This document shows positions 33,021 to 41,032 of a stretch of 64,000 bases of DNA, one piece after another. The translations under genes and the position numbers were made by a program. This DNA comes from RZYX01 sp036654375 (GTDB taxonomy: Bacteria; Bacillota; Clostridia; Oscillospirales; Acutalibacteraceae): NCBI GenBank assembly GCA_036654375.1, contig JAVVSD010000001.1, positions 310,001-374,000 of the forward strand. The letters run 5' to 3'. How positions within the stretch are numbered: position 1 is the first letter of the stretch; each line of letters opens with the position of its first letter. Under the pieces are notes generated by a model. It was not told where the DNA came from, did no database searches, and saw only the letters and a program-made list of their open reading frames with translations.

Positions 33021-34445
33021 TTATAGTCGCTCTTCGGTTGGGATATATTGTTCGGTCATATCTGCTTCAACTATCCTGTCATTTATTGCAATATATTTAT
33101 GCGGAAGTGACACACTCTTATACGCTGGACGCATGATACGACCACCTGTTGTCAATTCTTCTATTCTGTGTGCAGACCAGCCAACGACTCTTGCCGCCGC
33201 AAAAAGAGGAGTGAAAATTTCCTCTGGTATTCTTAGAAGCTTATAAATAAGACCTGAGTAAAGGTCAACATTTGCACAGATACGCTTGTTATCTCCCTTT
33301 TCCTTTTGAAGTGCTATTGGGGTTAGTCTTTCTATTAGTTCAAGCAGCTTGTATTCATCTTCAAATTCTGTGCCTTTTGAAAACTCTTTTGCCTTTTGTT
33401 TTAGCAACACTGCTCTTGGGTCTGATAAGGTGTAAACAGCGTGTCCCATTCCATAGACAAGCCCTGTTTTATCGTTTGCACTCTTTTGAATTATTTTTGT
33501 CAAATAGTCTGCAACCTGACCCTCGTCTGTAATATCCTTGATATTTGCCTTGATATTTTCAACCATTTGGGTGACCTTTATGTTTGCACCGCCATGGAGA
33601 TGTCCTTTTAATGCACCAATACCACCCGCAATTGCAGAGTATGTGTCTGTTCCGCTTGAAGTCAAGGCTCTGGTTACAAATGTTGAATTGTTACCGCCAC
33701 CATGCTCAGCATGAAGTATTAGGCACAAGTCAAGAAGCTTTGCCTCTTCATCTGTAAATTTTCTATCTTCACGCAGAAAGTTTAGTATGCTTTGTGCTGT
33801 GCCATATGAGCCGTCTATCTGATGAATATACATACTGTCCTTGTCATAATAACGACGCTTTATCTGATAGGCATAAGACATTATTGTTGGAAGCTGTGCG
33901 ATTAGCTGAAGTGACTGCCTTAGAACATTTTCAAGAGAAGTATCCTCTGGATTTTCATCATATGAATAAAGCGAAAGTACCGAACGCTCCATTTTGTTCA
34001 TTATATTTTTTGATGGGGACTTGATTATCATATTCTCAACGAAATCCTCTGGCAACTGCCTACACTGTGCCATAACATCTGTAAAGGCGTCCAGCTGTGC
34101 CTTTGTTGGAAGTGACCCAAAAAGCAAAAGCCATGTGACCTCTTCAAATCCAAATCGATTATCCGACATACAGTTTTGTACAATTTCCTCAACATCTATT
34201 CCTCTGTAAATAAGCCTTCCAAGAGTTGGTATTCGTTCTCCATCGCTTACGAAGTAGCCTTCTACGCTACAAATGCGTGTAAGACCCGCCATAACTCCTG
34301 TTCCATCTGCATTTCTAAGACCTCTTTTTACAGCATATCTTTCAAAGTCATTTGCATTAATTGGGTTCTTTTTTTTAAGTTCTTCACATAAGCTTGTAAG
34401 GGACTCGTTTGAGATAGGTGAAATATAAGCAATCACAATGTTCAC
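33021..34445 (-). CDS. Citrate synthase
   Basis: The 474-residue protein has the citrate synthase core: LCLILHAEHGGGNNSTF (catalytic histidine), IGALKGHLHGGAN, YGMGHAVYTLSDPRA (second histidine and arginine), and CANVDLYSGLIYKLL with the catalytic aspartate. It condenses oxaloacetate and acetyl-CoA. Anaerobes use it in a partial TCA cycle for glutamate precursors. Length is longer than E. coli GltA by about 45 residues because of an N-terminal extension. The annotated start is a GTG at 34445; a GTG three codons inside has better spacing to AAGG. Confidence 0.94.
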   Translation of the reverse strand: MNIVIAYISPISNESLTSLCEELKKKNPINANDFERYAVKRGLRNADGTGVMAGLTRICSVEGYFVSDGERIPTLGRLIYRGIDVEEIVQNCMSDNRFGFEEVTWLLLFGSLPTKAQLDAFTDVMAQCRQLPEDFVENMIIKSPSKNIMNKMERSVLSLYSYDENPEDTSLENVLRQSLQLIAQLPTIMSYAYQIKRRYYDKDSMYIHQIDGSYGTAQSILNFLREDRKFTDEEAKLLDLCLILHAEHGGGNNSTFVTRALTSSGTDTYSAIAGGIGALKGHLHGGANIKVTQMVENIKANIKDITDEGQVADYLTKIIQKSANDKTGLVYGMGHAVYTLSDPRAVLLKQKAKEFSKGTEFEDEYKLLELIERLTPIALQKEKGDNKRICANVDLYSGLIYKLLRIPEEIFTPLFAAARVVGWSAHRIEELTTGGRIMRPAYKSVSLPHKYIAINDRIVEADMTEQYIPTEERL

Positions 34446-34519
34446 ACCTTTTTAAATATTTCACTATATTTTATAACAATGGTTCTTTAAAGTCAAGATA
34501 AACAGGACGGTGATAAGCT

Positions 34520-35536
34520 TTGAGAGCATTCGGGATTTTGTGTCTTTTTCTTGCACTAATAATGGTGATTACTCCACTTGTTTCGTTAAGTTCAAATCTT
34601 AGCTGGGATGGTAAATTTTCTCAAATAACTGATAAATTACATGATTCTGACGGACAGGCAGATAATAATAAAAAATCAGCTAAAACTGGTACTTTTAAAA
34701 TTCTTATTGCAGGCACTAATGATGTTGTTGAATTGAGCGAGCTTGAATATATTTGTGGTGCTGTTGCGTGTGAAATGCCAGTTACATACCATGTTGAAGC
34801 TCTTAAGGCTCAGGCAGTTGCTTGCTACACCTATGCCGTAAACGCAAGAAATAATCAGCTTAAGAGTGCTGACCCGGCACTTAAGGGTGCTTATCTGTCA
34901 AGCGACTGCTCCATTCATCAGGGATACAAAACAAAAGAACAACTAAAAAATCAGTGGGGCGATAAATACGAAACCTATTATTCTAAAATAGAGTCTGCCG
35001 TAAAATCTGTGCTTGGAGAAGTAATAACATATAACGGAGAACTGATAACAGCAGCTTATCATGCCATTTCCTCAGGCAAAACTGAAAGTGCTTCTGTTGT
35101 TTGGGGCGGAGAAGTGCCATATCTTGTGTCTGCTAACAGTGCCGGTGACAGGCTTTCTCCAGATTATTCCTCCACCCTTGTTCTTAATACTGACCAGTTT
35201 TCTCAAATTGCATCTGGACTTGAGGGTGTTTCGCTGTCACCAGATGCGTCAACATGGGTGTCTTCGCCTGTTGTATCAGATGCTGGAGTAGTTAAATCTA
35301 TAACTATCGGCGGTAAATCTTTTGATGGCAATACGGTGAGAAAAGCTTTTTCGCTGCGTTCAAGTTGCTTTACTGTTGAATTTAAAAATAACACCTTTAT
35401 TTTTAATGTGATTGGCTACGGACACTGCGTTGGTCTTAGCCAATATGGGTCTGATTATATGTCACGACAAGGAAGCAACTATAAAGAGATTTTAACTCAC
35501 TACTATTCGGGTGTAAAAGTCGTAGATTTGGCTTAA
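34520..35536 (+). CDS. spoIID: Stage II sporulation protein D (SpoIID)
   Basis: The 338-residue protein has an N-terminal membrane anchor (GILCLFLALIMVITPLV). The SpoIID/LytB lytic transglycosylase domain contains LEYICGAVACEMPVTYHVEA (catalytic glutamate), KAQAVACYTYAVNAR, a DCSIHQGY motif, HAISSGKTESASVVWGG and GYGHCVGLSQYGSDYMS near the end. It trims peptidoglycan during forespore engulfment together with SpoIIP and SpoIIM. The start is TTG with GGTGAT just upstream. A sigma-E promoter is expected but I could not read one confidently in the 74-bp divergent gap. Confidence 0.95.
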   Translation: MRAFGILCLFLALIMVITPLVSLSSNLSWDGKFSQITDKLHDSDGQADNNKKSAKTGTFKILIAGTNDVVELSELEYICGAVACEMPVTYHVEALKAQAVACYTYAVNARNNQLKSADPALKGAYLSSDCSIHQGYKTKEQLKNQWGDKYETYYSKIESAVKSVLGEVITYNGELITAAYHAISSGKTESASVVWGGEVPYLVSANSAGDRLSPDYSSTLVLNTDQFSQIASGLEGVSLSPDASTWVSSPVVSDAGVVKSITIGGKSFDGNTVRKAFSLRSSCFTVEFKNNTFIFNVIGYGHCVGLSQYGSDYMSRQGSNYKEILTHYYSGVKVVDLA

Positions 35537-35792
35537 GTGATAGTTTTTCACCTTGATTTTTATCCTATATTTATTATAATATAATTCGTCGGTAAAAATA
35601 ATTATATTTGTAAATATCAACAAATATCCCCTAAAAAATTTTACTGTCTTTTTATATCTGTTAAATGTATGTTCAACATTTGTTAATTATTTATCTTAAA
35701 AAATATTCTATTATTTAAATAATTAGGTTGGAAAATGTTGTATAATAATATGGTATAGAAAATGAGTGTAAAAAAATAAGGAGGTTAAAGTT

Positions 35793-36170
35793 ATGTTTTC
35801 TGAAAGATTACGATCGTTAAGAGAAATGCATGGTTTATCTCAACAACAGGTTGCAGATGCATTACAAGTTCACCGTTCAACATATTCATACTACGAACTG
35901 GGAACGAGTCAGCCTCCTTTTTCGACGCTCATTAAATTAGCTAAGTTATTCAAAGTAGAACCAAATTTCCTATTGGATTTTGAAGAGTCAGAGGATAATG
36001 TTCTTCATTCCGATGAACCTTACTACATTAGCAAGAAAAAAGAATCGCCGAGATATGTTTGTGATTTGACTTCTGACGAGCAAAAAATCATCTTGGCTTA
36101 TAGACTTGTATCAAATAAAGACAAGGTTGCAATGGCTCTTCAAGAGATTTTACTTGAGGAATCAAAATAG
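35793..36170 (+). CDS. XRE-family transcriptional regulator
   Basis: The 125-residue protein has an N-terminal helix-turn-helix (LRSLREMHGLSQQQVADAL, then HRSTYSYYELG) and a C-terminal helical part (TSDEQKIILAYRLVSNKDKV). AAGGAGG sits well upstream of the ATG. It is followed by a terminator and, between stop and terminator, a NrdR-box-like sequence. The 256 bp before it are AT rich with a TATAAT near 35746 but no good -35. It could be autoregulatory; no target is evident. Confidence 0.85.
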   Translation: MFSERLRSLREMHGLSQQQVADALQVHRSTYSYYELGTSQPPFSTLIKLAKLFKVEPNFLLDFEESEDNVLHSDEPYYISKKKESPRYVCDLTSDEQKIILAYRLVSNKDKVAMALQEILLEESK

Positions 36171-36175
36171 TCCTA

Positions 36176-36191
36176 CCACTATATATTGTGT
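36176..36191. promoter_or_regulatory. NrdR-box-like palindrome (distal)
   Basis: CCACTATATATTGTGT matches the NrdR consensus (acaCwAtATaTwGtgt) at 15 of 16 positions. It lies 127 bp upstream of the nrdD promoter -35, before the XRE gene terminator, so it could also be a chance AT-rich match. Confidence 0.5.
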
Positions 36192-36198
36192 TTAGTCA

Positions 36199-36233
36199 GG
36201 AATAATCGTATTTTCGTGCGATTATTCCTTTTT
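36199..36233 (+). terminator. Terminator of the XRE gene
   Basis: Perfect GGAATAATCG/CGATTATTCC stem, 10-nt loop, then TTTTT. Confidence 0.85.
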
Positions 36234-36302
36234 GTTGTTTTATTTTACCTAAAATTATCCAATATGATAAATTATTTGCACTATTTTTATTGATATTGTA
36301 AC

Positions 36303-36331
36303 TTGACACATCCCAATATATGCTATAAAAT
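36303..36331 (+). promoter_or_regulatory. Promoter of the nrdD operon
   Basis: TTGACA (36303-36308), 17 bp, TAAAAT (36326-36331). Confidence 0.7.
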
Positions 36332-36368
36332 AGTATTTACAGCGCAACTGATACACAAGATATTGTAT
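36311..36368. promoter_or_regulatory. Pair of NrdR-box-like sites at the nrdD promoter
   Basis: The second site, ACACAAGATATTGTAT (36353-36368), matches the NrdR consensus at 14 of 16 positions. The first, TCCCAATATATGCTAT (36311-36326), keeps the core CAATATAT and lies in the promoter spacer. Their starts are 42 bp apart, four helical turns, so both face the same side of DNA. NrdR represses ribonucleotide reductase genes when dATP/ATP is high; the nrdR gene is not in this window. Confidence 0.6.
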
Positions 36369-36432
36369 GTTCGTGAAACATTCCTTGTAAATGGTTGTGA
36401 AACATATAATCAGTATTCGGAGGAGTTAGGTA

Positions 36433-38811
36433 ATGATAAGTACTATTGTCAAAAGAGATGGTCGTGAGGTCGAATTCTCACTTGAAAAAATTGCCAATGC
36501 CATATTCATGGCCGCACAAGCAACAGGTGGAAAAGACTATGAAGTTTCTCTTGGCATAGCTAAAAAAGTTGCTGAATTTATTGAAAATAAGGGTATTGAA
36601 AAGCCATCCGTTGAAGAAATTCAGGATACCGTTGAAAAGGTTCTCATAGAAGACGGACACGCTCGCACTGCCAAAGTTTTTATCCTTTATCGTTCAGAGC
36701 GTTCAAAAGTCCGCGAGATGAACACAAGGCTTATGAAGATTTATGAAGGTCTTACCTTCGTTGACGCTAAAGAAAACGACATTAAGCGTGAAAACGCAAA
36801 TATTGATGGCGACACCTCTATGGGTACTATGCTTAAATATGGCTCAGAGGGTGCAAAGCAGTTTAACGAGCTTTATGTTCTTAAACCAGCACACTCAAAG
36901 GCTCATCATGATGGTGACATACACATTCATGACCTCGATTTCCTTACACTCACAACCACTTGTTGCCAAATAGATATTATAAAGCTTTTTGATGGTGGAT
37001 TTTCAACTGGACACGGATTTTTGCGTGAGCCAAACGATATTGCCAGCTATTCTGCACTTGCCTGCATTGCTATTCAGTCAAACCAGAACGACCAGCATGG
37101 CGGACAGAGTATACCAAACTTTGACTTTGGCATGGCAAAGGGAGTTGCAAAAACTTATCGCAAGATTTATGTTGCCAACCTTTCAAAGGCACTTGAACTT
37201 CTTTGTGGCTTTGACGATGCACTTTCTGCAACAAAGAACCTTTGCAAAGAAGTTGAAACTATTCATGGTGTTTCTCCTGTTCTTGCTAACAACAATAATT
37301 ATCAGGCTTTTGAGTCTGATTTGCTTATAAACAAGTATAATCTTTCTTCCGAGTGTGTTAGTAAGGCACAGGAATTTGCACTTAAAAAGTCACTCAAGGA
37401 AGCTGACCGTGCAACATATCAGGCTATGGAGGCTTTGGTTCACAACCTTAACACAATGCATTCAAGAGCAGGTGCTCAGATTCCATTTAGCTCAATAAAC
37501 TATGGCACAGACACTTCTCCTGAAGGCAGACTTGTTATTAAAAATGTTCTTCTTGCTACAGAATCAGGACTTGGGAATGGTGAAACTCCTGTTTTCCCAA
37601 TTCATATTTTTCGCATAAAAGAAGGCATTAACTATAACCACAGCGACCCTAACTACGATTTATTTAAGCTTGCTTGCAGAGTTTCTGCAAAGCGTTTGTT
37701 TCCTAACTTTTCATTCATGGATTCGCCATTTAACAAGCAGTATTTTAAAGAGGACGATTACAACACACAGGTTGCATACATGGGTTGCCGTACAAGAGTT
37801 ATTGGCAACACTTATGACCCTTCAAGGGAAGTTGTTGCTGGTAGAGGCAATTTGAGTTTTACCTCTATCAATCTTCCAAGATTGGCTATTAAGGCTCATG
37901 GCAATCTTGATATGTTTTTTGAGGACTTGGACCGTAAGATGGACCTTGTTATTGACCAATTACTTGACAGGCTTGATATTCAGTCAAAGAAAAGAGTTCG
38001 CAACTATCCATTCCTTATGGGACAAGGTTTGTGGTTAGATTCAGATAAGCTTGGATTTGATGACCAACTTGGTGATATCCTCAAACACGGCACATTATCC
38101 GTTGGATTTATCGGACTTGCAGAAACACTAAAATCGCTTCTTGGCTCACATCATGGTGAAACTCAAGAAGCACGCAACCTTGGAATTGAAATTATTGCTC
38201 ATATGCGTAACAGAATGGATACAGAGAGTAAAAAGACAGGTCTTAACTTTAGCTTGCTTGCAACCCCTGCCGAGGGGCTTTCAGGTCGCTTTGTAAAAAT
38301 AGACAGAGAAAAATTTGGTGTAATCCCAGGAGTTACAGACAGAGCATACTACACAAACTCATTTCATATTCCTGTCTACTACCCTATTTCTGCATTTGAA
38401 AAAATCAAGATAGAAGCACCATACCATGAGCTTACAAATGCCGGTCATATTTCATATATTGAAATGGACGGAGATCCATGTGATAACCTTGAAGCTTTTG
38501 AAGCTGTCATTCGTTGCATGAAAGAAAATAACATGGGCTATGGCTCTGTTAACCACCCTGTGGACAGAGATCCTGTTTGTGGCTATACAGGAATCATCGG
38601 TGATGTTTGTCCTCGTTGTGGAAGACATGATGGCGAAGGCGTTGACGAAAAGCTTCTTCGCAAGCTTAAGGGCCTTTCGCTTGACGAAGTTCACTGCTGT
38701 GATGAAAATCTTTTGGAAGAGGCCGACAAAGTCACTCATTCAATTGACGATATAGAGATTAAAGCAGAAATTATTTCGGAAGAAATTCCTGAAGAAGCAG
38801 TTACAGAATAA
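36433..38811 (+). CDS. nrdD: Class III (anaerobic) ribonucleotide reductase large chain lacking its glycyl-radical loop
   Basis: The 792-residue protein has an N-terminal ATP cone (STIVKRDGREVEFSLEKIAN) for allosteric control, and the NrdD catalytic barrel with HDGDIHIHDLDFLTLTTTC, ACIAIQSNQNDQHGGQS and MHSRAGAQIPFSSINYGTD. A C-terminal zinc-ribbon piece has cysteines 716, 726 and 729 (VCGYTG, DVCPRCG); an aspartate stands where the first of four cysteines is usual. In the family this is followed by R-x-x-G-Y-L, whose glycine carries the radical. Here the chain continues with a 55-residue acidic tail and stops. No RxxGYL motif is present. The missing part is encoded by the next gene. Confidence 0.93.
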   Translation: MISTIVKRDGREVEFSLEKIANAIFMAAQATGGKDYEVSLGIAKKVAEFIENKGIEKPSVEEIQDTVEKVLIEDGHARTAKVFILYRSERSKVREMNTRLMKIYEGLTFVDAKENDIKRENANIDGDTSMGTMLKYGSEGAKQFNELYVLKPAHSKAHHDGDIHIHDLDFLTLTTTCCQIDIIKLFDGGFSTGHGFLREPNDIASYSALACIAIQSNQNDQHGGQSIPNFDFGMAKGVAKTYRKIYVANLSKALELLCGFDDALSATKNLCKEVETIHGVSPVLANNNNYQAFESDLLINKYNLSSECVSKAQEFALKKSLKEADRATYQAMEALVHNLNTMHSRAGAQIPFSSINYGTDTSPEGRLVIKNVLLATESGLGNGETPVFPIHIFRIKEGINYNHSDPNYDLFKLACRVSAKRLFPNFSFMDSPFNKQYFKEDDYNTQVAYMGCRTRVIGNTYDPSREVVAGRGNLSFTSINLPRLAIKAHGNLDMFFEDLDRKMDLVIDQLLDRLDIQSKKRVRNYPFLMGQGLWLDSDKLGFDDQLGDILKHGTLSVGFIGLAETLKSLLGSHHGETQEARNLGIEIIAHMRNRMDTESKKTGLNFSLLATPAEGLSGRFVKIDREKFGVIPGVTDRAYYTNSFHIPVYYPISAFEKIKIEAPYHELTNAGHISYIEMDGDPCDNLEAFEAVIRCMKENNMGYGSVNHPVDRDPVCGYTGIIGDVCPRCGRHDGEGVDEKLLRKLKGLSLDEVHCCDENLLEEADKVTHSIDDIEIKAEIISEEIPEEAVTE

Positions 38812-38847
38812 TAGAATTTAGAATTTTAAAATAAAGGAGTTTTTGAA

Positions 38848-39015
38848 ATGGAAAACAAAAAAATTGGAGATGGCGTTAAGTTTGAAAGAATAAGAAGAAT
38901 TACCGGCTATCTTGTTGGTACTCTCGATAGATTTAATGATGCAAAATTTGCGGAGGTCAATGACCGCGTAAAACATTCCATTGGAACTGGTGCCGGGGAG
39001 TTTGAGCAAATCTAA
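38848..39015 (+). CDS. Free-standing glycyl-radical domain of class III ribonucleotide reductase
   Basis: The 55-residue product begins MENKKIGDGV and continues with FERIRRITGYLVGTLDRFND and AEVNDRVKHS. This is the C-terminal glycyl-radical segment of clostridial NrdD; the radical glycine would be Gly20 in RRITGYL. It has its own AAGGAG eight nucleotides before the ATG. It is in the same frame as nrdD but separated by three in-frame stops (38809, 38812, 38827). Its stop overlaps the nrdG start (TAATG), so domain and activase are translationally coupled. It presumably docks on NrdD and receives the radical from NrdG, much as the small GrcA/YfiD protein complements pyruvate formate-lyase. Confidence 0.88.
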   Translation: MENKKIGDGVKFERIRRITGYLVGTLDRFNDAKFAEVNDRVKHSIGTGAGEFEQI

Positions 39016-39524
39016 TGGACACTAATCTAAGACTTGCTGGGGTTATTAGAGAGTCCATTGTTGACGGGCCGGGCTGGCGACTTGTCGTTTTTGCCCAAGG
39101 ATGTCCACATCACTGCGAAGGCTGTCAGAACCCTCAAACTCACGACTTTACAGGTGGCTATGATTCTACCGTGCAAAACATTTTAGATGCCGTAAAAGCA
39201 AACAAGTTGCTTGCAGGCATCACGCTAAGTGGCGGAGAGCCATTTGCACAGGCAAAAGCAATGTCTAAACTTGCACATGAGATCCATAAAATTGGTCTTA
39301 ATGTAATGGCCTATTCAGGCTGGACCTTTGAGCAGCTCTTTAATGGTGCTAATAACCAAAACTACTGGCTTGACTTGCTTAACGAAGTTGATTTTTTGGT
39401 TGACGGAAAGTTTGATATTGACAAAAAGTCTTTGTCTGTCAAGTTTCGTGGCTCATCTAATCAGCGTATTATTGATGTTAAAAAGTCGCTTGCAAGCGGC
39501 TACGCTGTTGAAACCGAGCTGTAA
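39015..39524 (+). CDS. nrdG: Anaerobic ribonucleotide reductase activase (radical SAM)
   Basis: The 169-residue protein has the radical SAM motif CPHHCEGCQNP (CxxxCxxC) at residues about 29-36, the GGE motif in TLSGGEPFAQ, and DFLVDGKFD. It cleaves S-adenosylmethionine to abstract hydrogen from the NrdD glycine. Its substrate here should be the separate 55-residue glycyl-radical polypeptide encoded immediately upstream and overlapping it by one base. Confidence 0.95.
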   Translation: MDTNLRLAGVIRESIVDGPGWRLVVFAQGCPHHCEGCQNPQTHDFTGGYDSTVQNILDAVKANKLLAGITLSGGEPFAQAKAMSKLAHEIHKIGLNVMAYSGWTFEQLFNGANNQNYWLDLLNEVDFLVDGKFDIDKKSLSVKFRGSSNQRIIDVKKSLASGYAVETEL

Positions 39525-39627
39525 ATTTTGTGCATTTATCTGCTTTTATTTGAGATTAATAAAAACTTGGATTAGCAATTTTTCTTGTTGTACTTATTAT
39601 AGTTAACTAATTTCAAGAGCTAAAAAC

Positions 39628-39664
39628 ACCGCCTATCATATTTATGATGTGGCGGTCTTTCTTT
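39628..39664 (+). terminator. Terminator of the nrd operon
   Basis: ACCGCC/GGCGGT outer stem with ATCATA/TATGAT inner stem and a small internal mismatch, then CTTTCTTT. Confidence 0.75.
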
Positions 39665-39707
39665 GCTGTACAATTACTTTACGATATTTATTGCATGGCA
39701 TGAAGCA

Positions 39708-39739
39708 CAAAAAACACCACAGCTAATCACTGTGGTGTT
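39708..39739 (-). terminator. Terminator of rplU-prp-rpmA
   Basis: Minus-strand AACACCACAG/CTGTGGTGTT perfect 10-bp stem, 7-nt loop, followed by TTTT. Confidence 0.85.
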
Positions 39740-39756
39740 TGAGTTTGTAACTTTAA

Positions 39757-40041
39757 TTACTGCTCGTCTGCGTAAACGCTAACTTTTTTACGGTCTTTAT
39801 CCAAACGCTCGAACTTAACTTTGCCGTCGATAAGAGCAAACAAAGTATCGTCAGAACCCCTGCCAACATTGTTGCCAGGATGAATATGAGTTCCACGCTG
39901 TTTTACAAGAATATTTCCTGAAAGAACAAACTGACCGTCAGCACGCTTAACGCCAAGTCTTTTTGACTCAGAGTCGCGTCCGTTACGGGTTGAACCCATT
40001 CCCTTTTTATGAGCAAATAACTGAATATTTATTTTAAGCAT
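39757..40041 (-). CDS. rpmA: 50S ribosomal protein L27 with cleavable N-terminus
   Basis: From the ATG at 40041 the protein is 94 residues: MLKINIQLFAHKKGMGSTRN, then GVKRADGQFVLSGNILVKQR and THIHPGNNVGRGSDDTLFAL. The NIQLFAHKKG start is the Firmicute extension removed by the protease Prp to expose the mature N-terminus that reaches the peptidyl-transferase centre. GGAGG eight nucleotides upstream selects this start; the longer frame runs through prp. It overlaps prp by eight nucleotides. Confidence 0.97.
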   Translation of the reverse strand: MLKINIQLFAHKKGMGSTRNGRDSESKRLGVKRADGQFVLSGNILVKQRGTHIHPGNNVGRGSDDTLFALIDGKVKFERLDKDRKKVSVYADEQ

Positions 40042-40363
40042 TTCGTACACCTCCGAATTTAACCTTAATGTTTTTTGGATAATCGTCTGCCAAGCATTGT
40101 ATATGTGCTTCAAAACCCTTAAGTATTTCCTGTGCATACTTTGCGTCAGCTCTTTTAAGCTCAAGACGCATATACCCATCTTTTACGGAGATTTTAGCGT
40201 CAACATTCATGATGTCGGTTATTGTGTTGGCTGTCATATATGCCACAGATGAAACTGCAGCACAGACGATGTCCTCGCCCGACTCACCAAAACCCGAATG
40301 ACCGTTGACTTCAAATCCTGTAACAAGCCCCGATGGAGTTTTGAAAACTTTTAATACAATCAT
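40034..40363 (-). CDS. prp: Ribosomal-processing cysteine protease Prp
   Basis: The 109-residue protein has the Prp catalytic pair: histidine in EVNGHSGFGESGEDIVCAAVSS (His21-22 region) and cysteine in DIVCAAV. It cleaves the L27 N-terminal extension and is required for ribosome assembly in Firmicutes that have it. The rplU-prp-rpmA order is diagnostic. Confidence 0.96.
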   Translation of the reverse strand: MIVLKVFKTPSGLVTGFEVNGHSGFGESGEDIVCAAVSSVAYMTANTITDIMNVDAKISVKDGYMRLELKRADAKYAQEILKGFEAHIQCLADDYPKNIKVKFGGVRNA

Positions 40364-40367
40364 TTGC

Positions 40368-40679
40368 TTATGCCTTTATTGAAGCGATTTCAACCTTTGT
40401 ATATGGTTGTCTGTGTCCCTTTTTGCGCTTCTCATTTTTCTTTGACTTGTAAGTGAAAACGACTATTTTCTTGCCTTTGCCGTTTTTGATTGCTGTTGCA
40501 GCAACTTTAGCACCCTTAACATAAGGATCGCCAACTTTGATACCGTCGTCAGAAGCAACTGCAATTACTTTGTCAAAAGTAATTTTTGCGTTTTCCTCAA
40601 CATCAAGCTTCTCGATGTAGATGGTGTCACCGGCTGAAACTTTATACTGCTTTCCGCCAGTTTCGATGATTGCGTACAT
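40368..40679 (-). CDS. rplU: 50S ribosomal protein L21
   Basis: The 103-residue protein begins MYAIIETGGKQYKVSAGDTI and ends with KSKKNEKRKKGHRQPYTKVE, the L21 signature. First gene of rplU-prp-rpmA behind a leader RNA. Confidence 0.98.
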   Translation of the reverse strand: MYAIIETGGKQYKVSAGDTIYIEKLDVEENAKITFDKVIAVASDDGIKVGDPYVKGAKVAATAIKNGKGKKIVVFTYKSKKNEKRKKGHRQPYTKVEIASIKA

Positions 40680-40772
40680 TTTTTAACCTACCTTTTATTA
40701 AGACTCGCTATTCATAAGGCGGAACAGAGCGTTCACTTAGCGCCGAAAATCGGCTGCCCATAATATGCGGCA
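40680..40772 (-). promoter_or_regulatory. L21 leader RNA
   Basis: The 5' UTR between promoter and rplU is about 90 nt with a GCCGATTTTCGGC hairpin and a GAACGCTCTGTTC-like stem, followed by a purine-rich ribosome-binding region. Position and structure fit the L21 leader of Firmicutes, thought to mediate autogenous control. Confidence 0.65.
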
Positions 40773-40778
40773 TATGGG

Positions 40779-40807
40779 ATTATATCATATCTGACAATCC
40801 TTGTCAA
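40779..40807 (-). promoter_or_regulatory. Consensus promoter of rplU operon
   Basis: TTGACA (40802-40807), 17 bp, TATAAT (40779-40784); both perfect. Confidence 0.88.
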
Positions 40808-40813
40808 ATATTT

Positions 40814-41005
40814 TTAGTCCTTATTTGGCATTAACGCTGCAAGGATTATATACACCAAAACACCTGGAAATCCAGCGGAAAATATTGATATAAGTACATA
40901 TAAAATTCTTACTATTGTTGGGTCTGCATTTATATATTCTGCAAGTCCTCCACAAACGCCTGTAAGCATCTTGTTTGTGCTGCTTTTATAAAGTTTTCTG
41001 TCCAC
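40814..41005 (-). CDS. PspC-domain membrane protein
   Basis: The 63-residue protein is a complete PspC domain: MDRKLYKSSTNKMLTGVCGG, LAEYINADPTIVRILYV and a hydrophobic span FPGVLVYIILAALMP. Small PspC proteins are linked to envelope stress in Firmicutes. It stands alone between folD and rplU. Confidence 0.9.
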   Translation of the reverse strand: MDRKLYKSSTNKMLTGVCGGLAEYINADPTIVRILYVLISIFSAGFPGVLVYIILAALMPNKD

Positions 41006-41032
41006 AATTATACCTCTTTCATTTACTTTAAT

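Noticed and set aside
38570..38620. VCGYTG near the end of NrdD as the glycyl-radical motif
   Set aside because: It lies in the zinc-ribbon, like CGYTG in other NrdD proteins, is not preceded by the RR-x-x pattern, and lacks the following terminal helix. The true RRITGYL motif is in the separate gene at 38848-39015.
39757..40179. 140-residue version of L27
   Set aside because: The first 46 codons are prp in another frame; the family start with the Prp cleavage motif and GGAGG is at 40041.
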